This document shows, in pieces, positions 35,501-47,933 of a DNA stretch of 64,000 nt (positions are counted from its first letter, which is position 1; each line of letters begins with the position of its first letter). A model generated the notes under the pieces. The model was not told the origin of the DNA. It ran no database searches and saw nothing but the letters and a program-made list of their open reading frames with translations. A program made the translations under genes and the position numbers. The DNA comes from Misgurnus anguillicaudatus (taxonomy: Eukaryota > Chordata > Actinopteri > Cypriniformes > Cobitidae). The stretch spans positions 12,869,001-12,933,000 of the forward strand of contig NC_073342.2 of assembly GCF_027580225.2 (NCBI RefSeq). The letters are read 5' to 3'.

Positions 35501-38500
35501 CATGTGATGCACATGGTTCACATGACACAACAAACACATATTTTGAAAACACAAGCAACCACGACACTCTGAACACTTATTATAAATTTGCACCCCTCGG
35601 AAGAGCAGTCACCAGCCGCCACTTACTATGAAAGTGAATGGGGTCCACAAACAGTTTGGATGCAAACATTTCTCAAAATATCTTCCTTTGTGTTCATCAG
35701 AACAAAGACATTTATACAGGTTTGTAACAACATGAGGGTGAGTAAATGATGACAGAATTACATTTTTGGGTGAACTCTCCATTTAAATGTTGGGGGCGTG
35801 TCCGCTGTCACGGCTGAAATCACAAGCTACCATCTCTCTCAACTTTCAAATACTGCTACCTAACCTAAATGGATGCTTGTGATTGTGTTAGGGGCGGGGC
35901 CATGCACTGTCTCTCCAGTGCGGCATCGAACCACCATTTAGCACGAAAATTCCTCAAATGTGGAGTGTAATGGGGAGTACACACCCAACACGAATTCAAC
36001 AATGTGCGCGAGTAGATTACATACATACAAAGTCAATGCAAAGATGCGAATAGATGCTAATAGATGCGAACTCGCTTAGTGCAATGCAAATGACGCGAAT
36101 ACAAATGACGCGATTGCAGCAAGAACACATGCTATTCGCCTCCAACTAAAGCGAAAAATTCGCATGACAAAGTTATATCCCGTAAGTAATCTAGAGCGAG
36201 GAACGAAATATTTCGCGTTTGCTGTGTACGCAGCATATGCCCCATTTAGACTGTTAGCGACTAGCATTAGCAAAGCAATGTGATCTAATTAATTTTAATG
36301 GAAGCTTGGCGACTTCTGGCGAACGTATGGCAACCAGATGGCTGCAGGAGGCACAATGTTATTACGCAGTGCCGGAAAACCGTCCCCTGCTATTGAAAGT
36401 TACAAAGGGGACTATTTTCGTCTGTTGCCTCCTGTAATATCATTGCGCCTCCTGCAGCCATGTCACATCAGCAAAGTCCTTGATTAGTACGCCAGAATGA
36501 GAGTATAGTTCATAGCCATATCTGCATAGAAAATTGCTACTTTACACGATGTAACTACAGAAAAGTCAAATTTTAAATCAGAAAAATATCAAAACTCTTT
36601 GTTTATTTTTGAGTGCGATGCTAATGGTCTAATCAGATTCAATGGATTATGCTAAGCTATTCTAAAAGTGGTACCGCCAGAACGGGAGATCAGCTGAATG
36701 GATTCCAAAATGATAAAAATCAAATGTTTAACCCTAGGGGAGCTGGAAAATGAGCCTATTTTCAAAAAAAGTGGAGTGTCCCTTTAAAAGAGACAGGCAA
36801 CCACCAGCTTAAGGGGTGGTTCACATTTCGCATTTTTTGTGCGCACAAATATGTTAATTTGAATGTAGACACGCGGAAAGCACGCTCAAGTAGAACGTCG
36901 GTGCCGCAGCAAGTTGAAAATACTTCAAGAACTTTTCAGAATGCCGAGTCGAGCACTGGAAGGAAGGAGGAAAGCAACGCGGTCGCATTTTCTTTGCTGC
37001 TTTGCGTTTAGAAACAATTCTCTGAAATGACTTTACACAGACTTTAAACTGTTTAGTTGACATCTTAAACTTTAAATGTCAGGGATGCAAATTTAGCACA
37101 AGTTTTAACTGGCTCACCCTAACGGCCCATAAACCGTCTCGCTGGCAGCTGCGGCCGAGATGGCGCCCACGATTCCTCCGATGACCCCTGGCATGGCGTG
37201 CAGGTTATGAATGCCACAGGTGTCTTGAATCTTCAGTTTCTCCTCCAGGAATGGCTGAGGAACATCAACAAGCGCAAGAACATTCATGAACATCCCATCA
37301 TTAAAAACATGATTATGAACACCTCGAAAATCACAGTCGAGGGCGCACGATGCGAAGCTCGTCACAACATGTATTTAGCCCGACATGTGTGGTTCGTGTG
37401 TGGTTGCTCATCCAAGGGGCACAAATTCAAAATAAGTGTTCGGTTTGTCATGTGTGTTGCTCGTGTTTTCAAAATATGTGTTTGTTGCGTCATGTGAACC
37501 ATGTGCATCACGTGTTTTGTCAAGGTAAGTGCCTGCTGCACACGCGTCAAAACCGTTTATTATAAAAGAGACGCTCACATTCACAAAATACATGCAAGAC
37601 ACTCCCTTAACAGTAAACTCTGATTACGCATGAGATTATGCGAGTATCTGGCAAACGCGAGCGTCTCTTTTATCATAAACCCTTTAAACGCGTCTGCAGC
37701 AGGCACTTATTTTGACAAGACACGTGATGCACATAAGATCACTTGACACGCAGAACACATATTTTGAAAATAAGAACCACACACATGACGGGCTACATAC
37801 ATGTTGTGACAAACTTCGCATCGTGCTGGAATAAATAAAGCTTTGACATAACGAATAAAATTGAATTATAGTATTAAATGTTACTAAAGCTGCGTTTGCT
37901 TGTTGGGTCTCGACAGTATGATGAAATCAATTTCTCAGTGATTCAGTACTGATTTAACTTTTGTACAGTGGTGTACATCAAAGACTTGGAAATTGGTATC
38001 ACTTTACAAGCAAATTGTAGAATTACAAGCAAGTAAAACAAAACTCACAGAGATGAAAATATAGCCCAGTGTGGATATAATCCCACAGAAGAAACCCACG
38101 ATCAAAGCACCATACGGAGACAACATAAATTCAGCCGCTGTTCCTACAGCAACTCCTCCAGCCAATGTCGAATTCTGGATGTGAACCTGGAGAGAAATGA
38201 AAACATTTTAGACGATCCCTCCAGTGGGGCATGAATTGTTTCATGTTAAATTAAGGATTTGAAACACAATTTGGTATAAGGGGCATTTCCAATAAGATAA
38301 AAAAAATTACAGCAGCCATTTCCAGAGGAGCAAGTTCGTTTAATGTCACCACTAGAGGGCATTTTATGTAAGGAATAAGACAAGGAAGACTGGCAGGAAC
38401 GTAGTAGGGAAGAGCATGGCACAACCTGACACATTTTAGTTTTGTCTCAATAAAAAAAAAAATGTTTGATTTTGTTTGTATTTTTACACACGCAACACAC

Positions 38501-41500
38501 ACATACACACATCTGTGCTACATATTAACATATGGATTTAATGTAAAGTTGACACACCAAAGCTCCAAACGTATAAAAATGTATTTCTTGTGTGTAATCT
38601 AATAACTAAAATGAAAAATGCTACCATGTCTAGCTTTCCATGTTTCTCGAACAGGCTGGACATGGCCATCGCGGTCAGGACGGTGGAGGCCAGAGCCAGG
38701 TAAGTGTTGATGGCCGCTCTGTGCTGACCGTCTCCGTGATCAGCGATGGCGGAATTGAAACTGGGCCAGAACATCCAGAGGAACAGAGTGCCTGCGTGAA
38801 CAGATTTTACAAAAAAAAAAATCATCCTACCTGTACCTGTTGTTATAAATACAGTATTGTATATCTGATGGGCTTTACCAATCATGGCAAACATGTCCGA
38901 GTGGTAAACCGATCCGTTCAGGAGTTTGCTCTTATCCAAGTTCGGCCGATACAGAACCCACGATATGGACAGACCGTAATAAGCACCAAACGTGTGGATC
39001 ACCATTGAGCCACCAGCATCTTTAGCCTGCGATTGCACAGAGTATTACATATACATACATATTCTGTTTGTCCAAACAATGGAAGACTAATGGGTGAAAA
39101 TGAGTCTCACATGGATAATATTGAGGATGATGTACTCTTCAACAGCAAACAGCGTGACGCCAAACAGAGTCATGACCAGCAGCTGAACGGGGCTGACCTT
39201 TCCCAGCACGGCACCGTACGCTATCAGACAACCCGCCACACAGAAATCTGCATTGATCAGGCTAAAAAACAAAAGCATATGTGACCCTCATATCTTTATA
39301 TTCATATATGTATAAGACATTTATATATCAATCAGTTATTTGGGATGACCTGACCCCGACCCTGTCCTTCATTTTAAAGGAAAGATGAAAATCTCTACCG
39401 TTAAAAAATAAACAGTGCTGTACTGTATTGTACTTTACCGTACTCTCTGTTTTGTTGGTCAGGCTTAGAGTTTGAAATTAATGTTTAAACACAAAACAAA
39501 TATTGCCTGTGGGAATAACGGTGATATGGGAGATAAACAGCAGAGAGGTTTAATCAACACAACGACCGACCACAATCATATAAAGCGTCACGTCCCGTAC
39601 ACGGAACACCTAAGATTACTTCAATATTGCTGAGGTAAATTTTGATCTTTCACTACAAACTATATATCGATGGAAATGTCTAGAATAGACATATCAACGG
39701 TGTTTTATAAAATAAATTATGTAGGGAGAGTAATTGATTCATTTATGGAGAGAATGTCCCTCAAAACATTTATATCCTGCTAAATGTCCCTGTCCCGCCA
39801 GCGGGATGCCTACATTTACTTTATTGATTTGCATGTGAATTCTTATCTTATCATGACAAATATATATTGTGTAAAAGCTCTACGGGTTTTCATTTATCAT
39901 CAGGATTTTGGGAAAGAAATTACATAGTGAGAGCCATTTTATAAAATGCCACAGGTCCACAGGTGGGCCCATTATATTTTTGTAACACAAATGCCCTATC
40001 TAAACCTAAAATATCTTGACAAACTATATATTATTGGGGTCATATACAGAAAAGGTGGAATTCAGGTGATGAAAATTTGCTTAAATGAACTTCTTTCAAC
40101 ATACCCAAAACTTCTTTAAAGCATTAATTAACTTGTCACATATATGAATCCGCAAAACAGGGAGCTTAATCTATTTTTAACTTTTTAATACATTTTAATA
40201 AAGAATCCATGAGTCATTTATTTGTCATTGGTGTTATCTGTAATTTAAACAACATTAATGTTGATACTAAATATTTTTTCTCATTACAGCTTGTGTATTT
40301 AGTTAAAGGTTGAGTAGAGGAATGATAACAGCAAGAAAAATTATTGATTATTAATATTTGTTTAATTAAATTATTTATCTTTACCCAGCATTGTATGAAA
40401 TTATTTGATTCTCAGTTTGACTTTTTTCTTTAAAACTAACAAAAACAAAAATATTCAACCAAAAAGGCTTTAATGCAAAGACTGAAATATCAACAATGTC
40501 TTACATCCCAATTCAACAACAAAATATTATTAGAAAGTACAAGAAAATACATTCATAACACCAAAACTTGGTTTAACACAAATGACAGTGTAACACCAAT
40601 GACAAAATTAGAATATAATAATAGATAATGAATATGATAAAACTTAAAAAATGTTCCATCTTGTTTTGTTTTTATGCTTTTATGTTGGTCAGTTAAAGGA
40701 ATAGTGCTTAGGAAGTACTCATTAGAGAAGTAACACCAAAATTACGGTAACACCAATGACAATTTACAGAAAAAACTCATATTTTAACAAAATGGCTGCC
40801 ATTATCCATGTGCTATTTCATCAGAGATGTAACAATCACATACTTATTCAGTATAATATTTTTATGTAAAGATCTTAACACTCCCAGCTATAAAAAAAGA
40901 GTAACACTAATGACATCCAAAAAATTTTATCTCAAAATTCTTAGATATATCATGATATTTTAGACAAATAAGGTAAGACATCTCACAAACCTTTTGCCTT
41001 CCTCCACTGCATTTCTTTCACTGACCTCTTGACCCATGAAAAACTTCAAAGAGCTGATGCATTGTTTCAAAATAAAGGTGCTTTGGGTAGGGTAACACCA
41101 ATGACATAAATTTGGTGGACAAATATTTATTTGATATAATTCATATTAATAGTGTCTTTTTACCATTTCAGTGTTGTAGTGAAATCATACAGGGTTAAAG
41201 GTACATGTAAATTAGATTTGTTTTGTAAAAAACATGGTTTTAAATAATAAGTACACAGTTCAACTTCCATGTATGATCAAAGGGACAGGGCAATTTTCAG
41301 AACCATTTAAAAAAAATTAAAAAGGGGAAAAAAAGAAATTTAAATAAATAAACTCTCTCATCATTTTAAGGACAGTCTATATTTATTACATATATATCAT
41401 TATGGGATTATTGGGTCAAATTAAATGATTAAGGGGTCTGCAAAAGCAAGGGACAAGCATTTCCACCTTTTTTGTAGAATGACCCATTGGAAAGCTTTGA

Positions 41501-44500
41501 GAGTGTTTTCATATTTTACAACCATTTTGGGGAAATTATGACGTGGTGAGAGCACGGGACCACAGGTGGACCCAATTTGTTTTTACATAAAGCACTAATA
41601 CCCAGTTCAAATCTGAACAATTTTGACAAACTATATATCATCGGAAAGCTCTAAGAGTGTAGTTGTCATATATCATCACCATTTTGAGAAAGAAATGAAG
41701 TAGTGAGAGTCATTCTCTAAAAGGTCACAGGCCCACATTTAAGCCCAATTTGTTCTTACATATTTCTAACACTAAACCCCTACTCTAAACCCAAAAAATC
41801 TTGATAAACTATATATCACTGGAAAGCTCTCAGAATGTAGTTTTCATATGTCAAAGTCATCTGATGATAGAAATAATGCAGTGACAGTTTTTTTGTTACA
41901 TGCCCCCCACCCATAGGAATGCATATTACTTTTCTATATTCATAACACTATATCCTAATATAAATCTAATAAAATGTTGACAATCATTGGAAAGCTTAGT
42001 TTATATTTCAAAACGTTTTAGCAGTGATAATAATGCAGTGACAGTAATTTATTAATTTGTGACAAGAGTATGCAGCAAACTGTTGACCCCTAGTGGCTGT
42101 TGTTGGTAAAACCACTAAAAGTGTGACACAAACCTCATTTTATGTGATTTTAACTTGAAATTTGGATCACAACTGCTTGAGAAATATGGCTTCATGTTTA
42201 CATTATTACATTTTTATATATATTTTATAACATAAATATTTTATTGGATTATTTTTACTTATTAAAATAAATGTAAACTGATTTAAAAAAAAAATTCTGT
42301 TTAATATTTTCACCTACTTACACTTCACTGAAAAACCTTAAATTGTCTTCTTTAAAACACGACCAAGCCTTGTAGGCTTCTAGACCACAAAATGCCAGAG
42401 TTATATTAATTTGAAAATGCACTTCAACTTTTCACCCCCCCACTCAAAAGGGTGGGGTGACGGTTAAAGGTAACTCACAAATGAGAATAAACGTACTTTT
42501 CTATGCCGATCTTGATCTTTCCATCGGTGTAATCCAGGGAATGAAACCAGCCCTGCATCAGAAGAGCCCACTGGATGCCGAAAGCCGCAATCAGGAAGTT
42601 GAATCCCACCGCTCCGAATCCGTACTTCTTCAAGAAGGTCATGAGAAACCCGAAGCCCACGAAGATCATGACGTGGACGTCTTGAAAACCTGCAGAAAGA
42701 ATCGAAAACACAATGACTATCTATTGAAAAATGGATATTTAACGATCATGACGTAAACATGCTATTGTGCTTGAGTTGACATAATAGTTTTTTGGAAATA
42801 AAATAAAAAGTCATTGATGTCCATTACAAGTGGCAGTTGAAAGCACCATTATATCTTGATACCAGGGAACAATTCGTTGATTTTAAGGGTCATTAAGACA
42901 TGCCATCAAGAGGACAATCGGTTGACAGTTTAAAGAATGACATCTATAGAATTTCGGAGATGAAAAGGACCATACACTTAGATTTACAACTGACACACCC
43001 ACATGTTAATGCTCAAACATATGTTTCATCACGTCCGAGGTGATGAATGTAACCGGAGGTCAATATGACAGTGTAAATGTACCAGATCTATACATTATCG
43101 GTTAATGAGTTTCTCTGAAAAAGATGGGGTTGGGTTGTTTTTTGTGAATATGTTTTGCATTTTCCACAACAAAATCCAAGGGCACGACAATGCTGGTGAC
43201 ACCACGAACCTATCATGTCAAAAGTTAATGACAACAGACAATGCTGTGGTTTCTGAACAAGCCCTTATTTGCACAGTAATAAAGACCTTGCTGTCATTGT
43301 TACCATAAATGGAGTAACAGAAACCAAAAACATTTTGGTTCCCTAATCAAGAATGATGCTTCGCCTTGAAATCGATTTGTACAATGCTATAACCCAGACA
43401 GTGGATGACTCCGGGCCAGATCCGCACCGGAGCTGCTGATTTCAGCGTGGACCCAGCCCAAAGTCCACAAAACCAACAGACTGCCAAAATACGCCATTAT
43501 GCCCCATGCAATTGGGTCTTATACAGTTAATTCTTATTGCACACTGAAGGAAATGTTCAAATGAATGCAATGATACATTAAACGGTATCAAATTTTACAT
43601 CATCAACAATGCCTATACAAAACACTCCACCCTGTCTAGTGCTTTTGCTGTATCCGGACAGATTTCCATAATCACTGAACACCTTACGTCTGGTCCTCAA
43701 GTACTACTAAGAGATGAACTCCAGTTACACTTCAACCAGAACAATTGCAACAATACGCCTGGATGACATTCGATCGCCCCCCGACAATAGTTGGTTTCAT
43801 AAAGCACCTGTCACGTACGACTTGAATCTTCGAGAAGTCTAGTACAGAAAACAGTCGGATACGGGGACCAAAGATAGTGACAGAGACACCTTCAAAGACT
43901 CTAAAGATGACAAACGATACGGATGCATAACCACTTCACATACACACATCTCTCCCTGTAGGGGACACAAAAGAGTATTTGCAGTGAAAACAGCACTTCA
44001 CATAGATTCCCATTGAAACCGTGTAGATGAAAAGGTATACGTGTCAGAGTTAGATGAGTGTTTAAGCCTGTGGATATACAGTAGCATAGTTAGTTTTGTA
44101 TTGAAATATTTGTAAATGTCATCCTGTGGTGCACCATCATGTATTGTTGCATGATTTGTTTGCTAGCACTAAATCTCAAATAAATTTGGGAGTTTTTCCA
44201 TTAAAGTGACTTTGATACACAAGATACATGGGGGACATTGATCAAGAACGTGCAATGATGAAAAAAATGCATTACAAATTCGATTATAAATTATGAACCA
44301 TCACTTTGTCTCAGTATGATTTAATGGTGTCTGTTGGTTCTCATCATCTATATAACATCTCACTAATAGTAGCCAACACATTACCAGTAAAGACGACCTG
44401 AGACCAGTATAGCTTTCATTAAAACCCCAATATGATATGAACTATTAAATCCACTAGAATTTTTGTGATGTTTGCTGTTTTTTTAGAAGAGAGGACTGGG

Positions 44501-45224
44501 AACCAGACACTGAAATGGTCATCCTTACAAAAATTAACCATGGTTTTACTACATTAAAAAAAACATGGTTACTGTAGTTAAATGATAGTATAATGATTTT
44601 GAAAACCATGGTTTTTAAAACTTATAGTTAAACCATGGCCAATGTAGTAAAACCATGGTTAAAATTCGTAAGGGCAATGAAAATGTTTAATTCATAAATA
44701 AAATGCAAAACATTTTGGTTTGTATAAGTGCACAAGTTTTCTTTTTAAATGTAATGGCATCAATGTATCCCTAAAGTACATCCCTGTCTCTGTGTTATTT
44801 TAAAGGCAAAATTATGAACATTTAAAATATATTTTAATAAAAAGAAATACAATAATAAAGAACAATGTAATATTTAAATACAAAAATAATAATTAAAACA
44901 AGAACATGCTTGGCAAAATTATAACACAATAAAATCGTAAGATTAATTATTAAATTAAACTAATTAAAATATTAATATAGAGAATACATCAGAGAAAGCA
45001 AATCACTTACTGGGATATCTGAAGTAGTAGTCATTTTCAATATCACTTGTAATATTATTATGATTTTTGAATTCAACCCAGTGGGTGTCTGACTCCTCAT
45101 TATACCGCACGAAAACCCCAAAAAGTACGATCATAGCCAGCTGCCAGATCAAGCACACGGTGGGTAAACTCCATTTCATATTAGTGTTTTTGGGGCGATC
45201 GTTGGCGCAGAGGCAGTTCCCCAT
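32563..45224 (-). CDS. rhcg: Rh family C glycoprotein (ammonia channel), 11 coding exons
   Basis: A polytopic membrane protein that conducts NH3, typically in gill and kidney epithelium. Exons in order: 45011-45224, 42497-42689, 39111-39261, 38879-39026, 38625-38791, 38049-38186, 37118-37254, 34636-34761, 33892-33965, 33653-33729, 32563-32593. The start is MGNCLC, the family's N-terminus, although the frame is open upstream. An N-glycosylation site (NNITSD) lies after the first membrane segment. The conduction histidines are present in [10 protein letters not shown] and [14 protein letters not shown], with the conserved acidic residues KDAGGS and IQDTCG. The C-terminus [10 protein letters not shown] resembles other fish Rhcg. 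The exons total 1456 nt, one more than a multiple of three. The conflict is at exon 7/8, where ...GPL+G and GLTNTFDF join only if one G is dropped. rhcga versus rhcgb is not resolved. Confidence 0.95.
34985..35157. mobile_element. Left half of an AAATTCTGTCATCATTTACTC-type MITE, split by a nested element
   Basis: Contains TCTGTCATCATTTACTCACT and ends TTCACTTCCATAGTGGGAAA. The complementary right half is at 35622-35787 (AAGTGAATGGGG ... GTAAATGATGACAGAATTAC). Together they equal the intact element at 59391-59718. Confidence 0.75.
35158..35621. mobile_element. Nested MITE, TGGCGGC(C/T)GGTGAC termini, copy 1 (rhcg intron 7)
   Basis: Begins TGGCGGCCGGTGACTTCTTT and ends GTCACCAGCCGCCA (inverted). 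Long internal arms pair, for example TTTATGATAAAAGAGACGCT against AGCGTCTCTTTTATCATAAA. About 464 bp. It interrupts an older MITE and is repeated in reverse orientation at 37331-37829. Confidence 0.85.
35622..35787. mobile_element. Right half of the interrupted MITE
   Basis: Mirror of 34985-35157: GTTCATCAGAACAAAGACAT, GAGGGTGAGTAAATGATGAC, then TTTTGGGTGAACTCTCCATT. Removing 35158-35621 restores one palindromic element. Confidence 0.75.
36340..36787. mobile_element. Second copy of the AAAGGGACACT-type element (rhcg intron 7)
   Basis: Shares GCTAATGGTCTAATCAGATT, GGAGATCAGCTGAATGGATT and the end AAGTGGAGTGTCCCTTTAA with 1343-1790. Its left terminus is diverged. Confidence 0.7.
37331..37829. 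mobile_element. MITE copy 2, reverse orientation to 35158-35621 (rhcg intron 6)
   Basis: The central section here is the reverse complement of copy 1 over most of its length, including TTTATGATAAAAGAGACGCT and GATTATGCGAGTATCTGGCA in opposite senses. The outer TGGCGGCTGGTGACT termini are missing. It begins about 77 bp from rhcg exon 7. Confidence 0.8.
39640..40040. repeat. Diverged tandem repeat, part 1 (unit about 163-178 bp), rhcg intron 2
   Basis: Units open with GACAAA(C)TATATAT, followed by GAAAG/AAAAGCTCT and a GAAAGAAATTACATAGTGAG motif. Starts are seen near 39645, 39855 and 40018. The array resumes at 41470. Confidence 0.6.
40040..41460. repeat. AT-rich segment with recurring TAACACCAATGACA, splitting the tandem array
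   Basis: The phrase (G)TAACACCAATGACA or a one-base variant appears at about 40590, 40755, 40910 and 41095, plus weaker copies. It separates two parts of the 163-178-bp array, so it is either an insertion or a diverged higher-order unit. No ORF. Confidence 0.45.
41470..42050. repeat. Diverged tandem repeat, part 2
   Basis: Unit starts at 41625 (GACAAACTATATATCATCGG), 41803 (GATAAACTATATATCACTGG) and 41979, preceded by a partial unit with CATTGGAAAGCTTTGAGAGT near 41487. Each unit carries a GGAAAGCTCT...GTGTAGTT core and an AGTGAGAG/GCAGTGACAG core. Spacings are 178 and 176 bp. Confidence 0.65.
42690..45010. other. rhcg intron 1, no second gene
   Basis: A 2.3-kb intron. The middle (about 43000-44000) is non-repetitive and of moderate GC. 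It contains an AACCATGGTTTTA-type MITE at about 44530-44672 and AT-rich filler after that. No coding exon was found on either strand. Confidence 0.5.
44530..44672. mobile_element. Small MITE with AACCATGGTTTTA inverted modules
   Basis: AACCATGGTTTTACTACATT on the left and its reverse complement AATGTAGTAAAACCATGGTT on the right, with a further internal AAACCATGGTTTTTAAAAC. Related fragments occur at 28045-28120. Confidence 0.65.
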
Positions 45225-45434
45225 TTCTGCTGTTAGAGAGCAACCTGCTGATGCTGCTAAAACATGTGGACGCGCATTAGTGCCACTTATAAACGCATCG
45301 GGAGCGCGGAGGTGTGTCTGCCTCCTCGTTCCTCGCCCCTTGGGCATAAAGGACAGACACAAAAATGTTTAAGGATGAATGGTAGCTGAACTTTGTGCCG
45401 GATGATTTATGATTGATTTCAGTGCAGCTGTGCC

Positions 45435-45444
45435 TATATATATA
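45435..45444 (-). promoter_or_regulatory. TATA-like element upstream of rhcg
   Basis: TATATATATA about 210 bp upstream of the rhcg start codon. It is the only TATA-like stretch in the proximal upstream region, so a short 5'UTR is possible. AT-rich chance occurrence cannot be excluded. Confidence 0.35.
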
Positions 45445-45754
45445 GCCTATATTGTATGGGATATCGGTCCATATTGTCGAATAAAACTTTTAATTTTGGA
45501 GGGATGAGGGGATTTGAGAATACAAATTGCCTTTTTTAGGTGGTAATGCCAATAGGAAATATTCATTAAAACGTAAAATAGGAAAAATATTATGGAATAT
45601 AAAATATAATAATTCAGCGATGTCACGCGCAGTAACGGACGATTGTAGCTATTTACGTAATGACGTGTGTAATTTCAAACGGACATTGCTGACTACTTTT
45701 TTAAAATTACTGTGCAGTGTTGTATATAAATATAATTGTATTTTGTTTAATTTA

Positions 45755-45779
45755 AATAATAATAATAATAATAATAATT
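45755..45779. repeat. (AAT)n microsatellite
   Basis: About eight AAT units. A similar (AAT)n lies at 52621-52641. Confidence 0.85.
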
Positions 45780-46150
45780 AAACTAACGTTAACGTTAACA
45801 ATATATCAGAGATTCTGCCATAGGATCATAAATTGTTGTCACGTGACCTTAAGCTTAATGTACGTATTTCGGAGTAAAATATTCGTTTCTGTACGATCTT
45901 AAAAATGTAAAAATATAGATTTATTAAGTGTAAAAATATAGCTGTCCAATCAAATAACCAGAGATATGTTAAAAAGAGTGACATTGAAATCGTGGCTGCA
46001 TTGCATTGTGGATATTCACGTCTGTGCATGCATTACATTCCGTACAAAATATTAGTTTGTTCAAATACTCTGAATACACTCGTTTTACTTGTATAGTTGC
46101 ATTATGTCTATGAAAAATAAATTATGACATTGATGCATACAACTTTAAAA

Positions 46151-46358
46151 TACACTGAAAAAAATGATTCATTGAATTTAATAAAAAAATTTAAGGTAAG
46201 TGGTTGCAATCAATTCATTTAAGCTACATTTAAACAAAAAACATTAGTAAAGTTAAATAAAATATAAAACTTTTGTTTAAATATAGCTTAAATAAATTGA
46301 TTGCAACCACTTACCTTAAAAAATTTATTAAATTCAATGAATCATTTTTTCAGTGTAT
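46151..46358. mobile_element. Palindromic MITE, TACACTGAAAAAAATGATTC family
   Basis: The left arm TACACTGAAAAAAATGATTC continues into ATTGAATTTAATAAA, and the right arm is its reverse complement ending GAATCATTTTTTCAGTGTA. Second-level arms (GGTAAGTGGTTGCAATCAAT against ATTGATTGCAACCACTTACC) are perfect. A 208-bp near-complete hairpin. Confidence 0.9.
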
Positions 46359-46818
46359 AAAGGCTACTGGGGTGGTTCTTATAAATGCTGAAGTTGGGCA
46401 ATTTTTTGCATTATGGCTGGTATGTGTACCTGTTTTAAACCACTGCCAGTTTCGAATAGCTATTCCTAAGTAGTTACATAATAATATACATGTATTTGTC
46501 ATGCTTGGTAACTTCTCTGTCCACAGGCAAAGCCTATGCGAACACGCTGGTCACCCTGGATATTATTGTTACTGATTTATTAGATAGAGAATGTTCCTGC
46601 TGTACACACGTCTGAGGACATGACGTCCCTTGTAATTGATTGTGGTTTCTAGGAAATTGACATGAGAAGGGTGTTGTCTAACTCCCAAGGGTCCAAACAT
46701 TATGTGAAGAGGGACTTGCCCTGCTTATAGCAACATTTTTATTATTTCTGTTTCTATCTTCTGTTTTTCTGACATAAATCACCTTTTGACAGCTTTTTGG
46801 CACATGGCCACTTACCTG

Positions 46819-47027
46819 CACTGTCAAACATAAAGGTACAAAGCTGTCCCTGGGGCAGTACCCTTTAAAAAAGATCCTATACCATTTAGGTACAAATATG
46901 TATCTTTGAACTGCCAATATGTACCTTTGAAGTACTAATATGCACTTTTTGGGTACAAAGGTGTCTCTTTTTGAAAGGGTACTGTCCCAGTGACAACTTT
47001 TACTTTACCTTTATTTCTAAGAGTGTG
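46819..47027. mobile_element. MITE with GGTACA modules, copy
   Basis: Left CACTGTCAAACATAAAGGTA, right CTTTATTTCTAAGAGTGT. The interior repeats TTTAGGTACAAATATGTA-like units. Same family as 20319-20663. Confidence 0.65.
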
Positions 47028-47933
47028 ACCCTATAGACATTACACTTTCCAGTAACAAAAATCCCACATTGTTGTCACATCAAAAATGCACCTTGCTACC
47101 TTTTGCACCGGGCCCAATTTGCACATGTAGAGTAAATGTCCTTTAATATTTGTATGTTTTTGTAAAAATTCTGAATATTTCTTTTATTTATAGTATTAGT
47201 ATTAGTACTCTCATCAGTACACCAAGACAAATTCCTTGTACGTGTAAACCCGCAGTACTTGGCAGTAAAGGTGATTCTGATCTATTAGTTGAGACAGTCC
47301 AATGTAGTTTTATTGGTTTATTTGTTTTCTACAAAATGTGCTGTTTTTTTAGTGAGGCTTGTCTTATTTCTGAAATAAATGCCCTATAAATATAAGTCTT
47401 ATAAATAAAATAAAAGCCTTTTAATTCAGTTTAAAATATCCTGGGGCTACTTGCAGAGAAAGAGGTTTATTGTAAATATCGGCAATTAAATGAACCATCA
47501 TGATCCCTGTAGTAACAATGTAGTAACCTCCATTAGATCCAGTCAGTTGATTTTAAAAGTTTTGCTGGAGGAGTTCAAAATTGGGTTTGCGTCATTGGGT
47601 GTACTGGATGTTAGTGTGCTGAAGGACATCGTTACTAACTTGTAATATTTATAAATCTTTGATGTGTTCATCTGAATGCATGAGCAGGTGCATATATACT
47701 CAGTACAGTTAATATGATTCATTATTTTCTTCTGCAACTGGTTGTGGTAATTCAAATTTAACTCCATAGTGTCTGTACATTTGCACTCTTCTCTTGCCAA
47801 GAGCAGACAGCCAATAAAATGGCCTTTTGTAAACCACCTTTTATTCAATGCATTGAACTATTTCAGAAATAATGTGTCATTTTCATTTGCATATGCGGTA
47901 ATTGAACCTATTTAGAAATAAATTTGCAATAAG

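Noticed and set aside
35413..37602. Two similar 62-72-codon frames at 35413-35631 (plus) and 37408-37602 (minus) suggesting a small gene pair
   Set aside because: They are the same arm of two inverted MITE copies, not genes.
45225..45362. In-frame upstream extension of rhcg (MCLSFMPKG...)
   Set aside because: The family N-terminus is MGNC followed by a short cytosolic stretch. The extension is Arg/Ala-rich and unlike any Rh protein.
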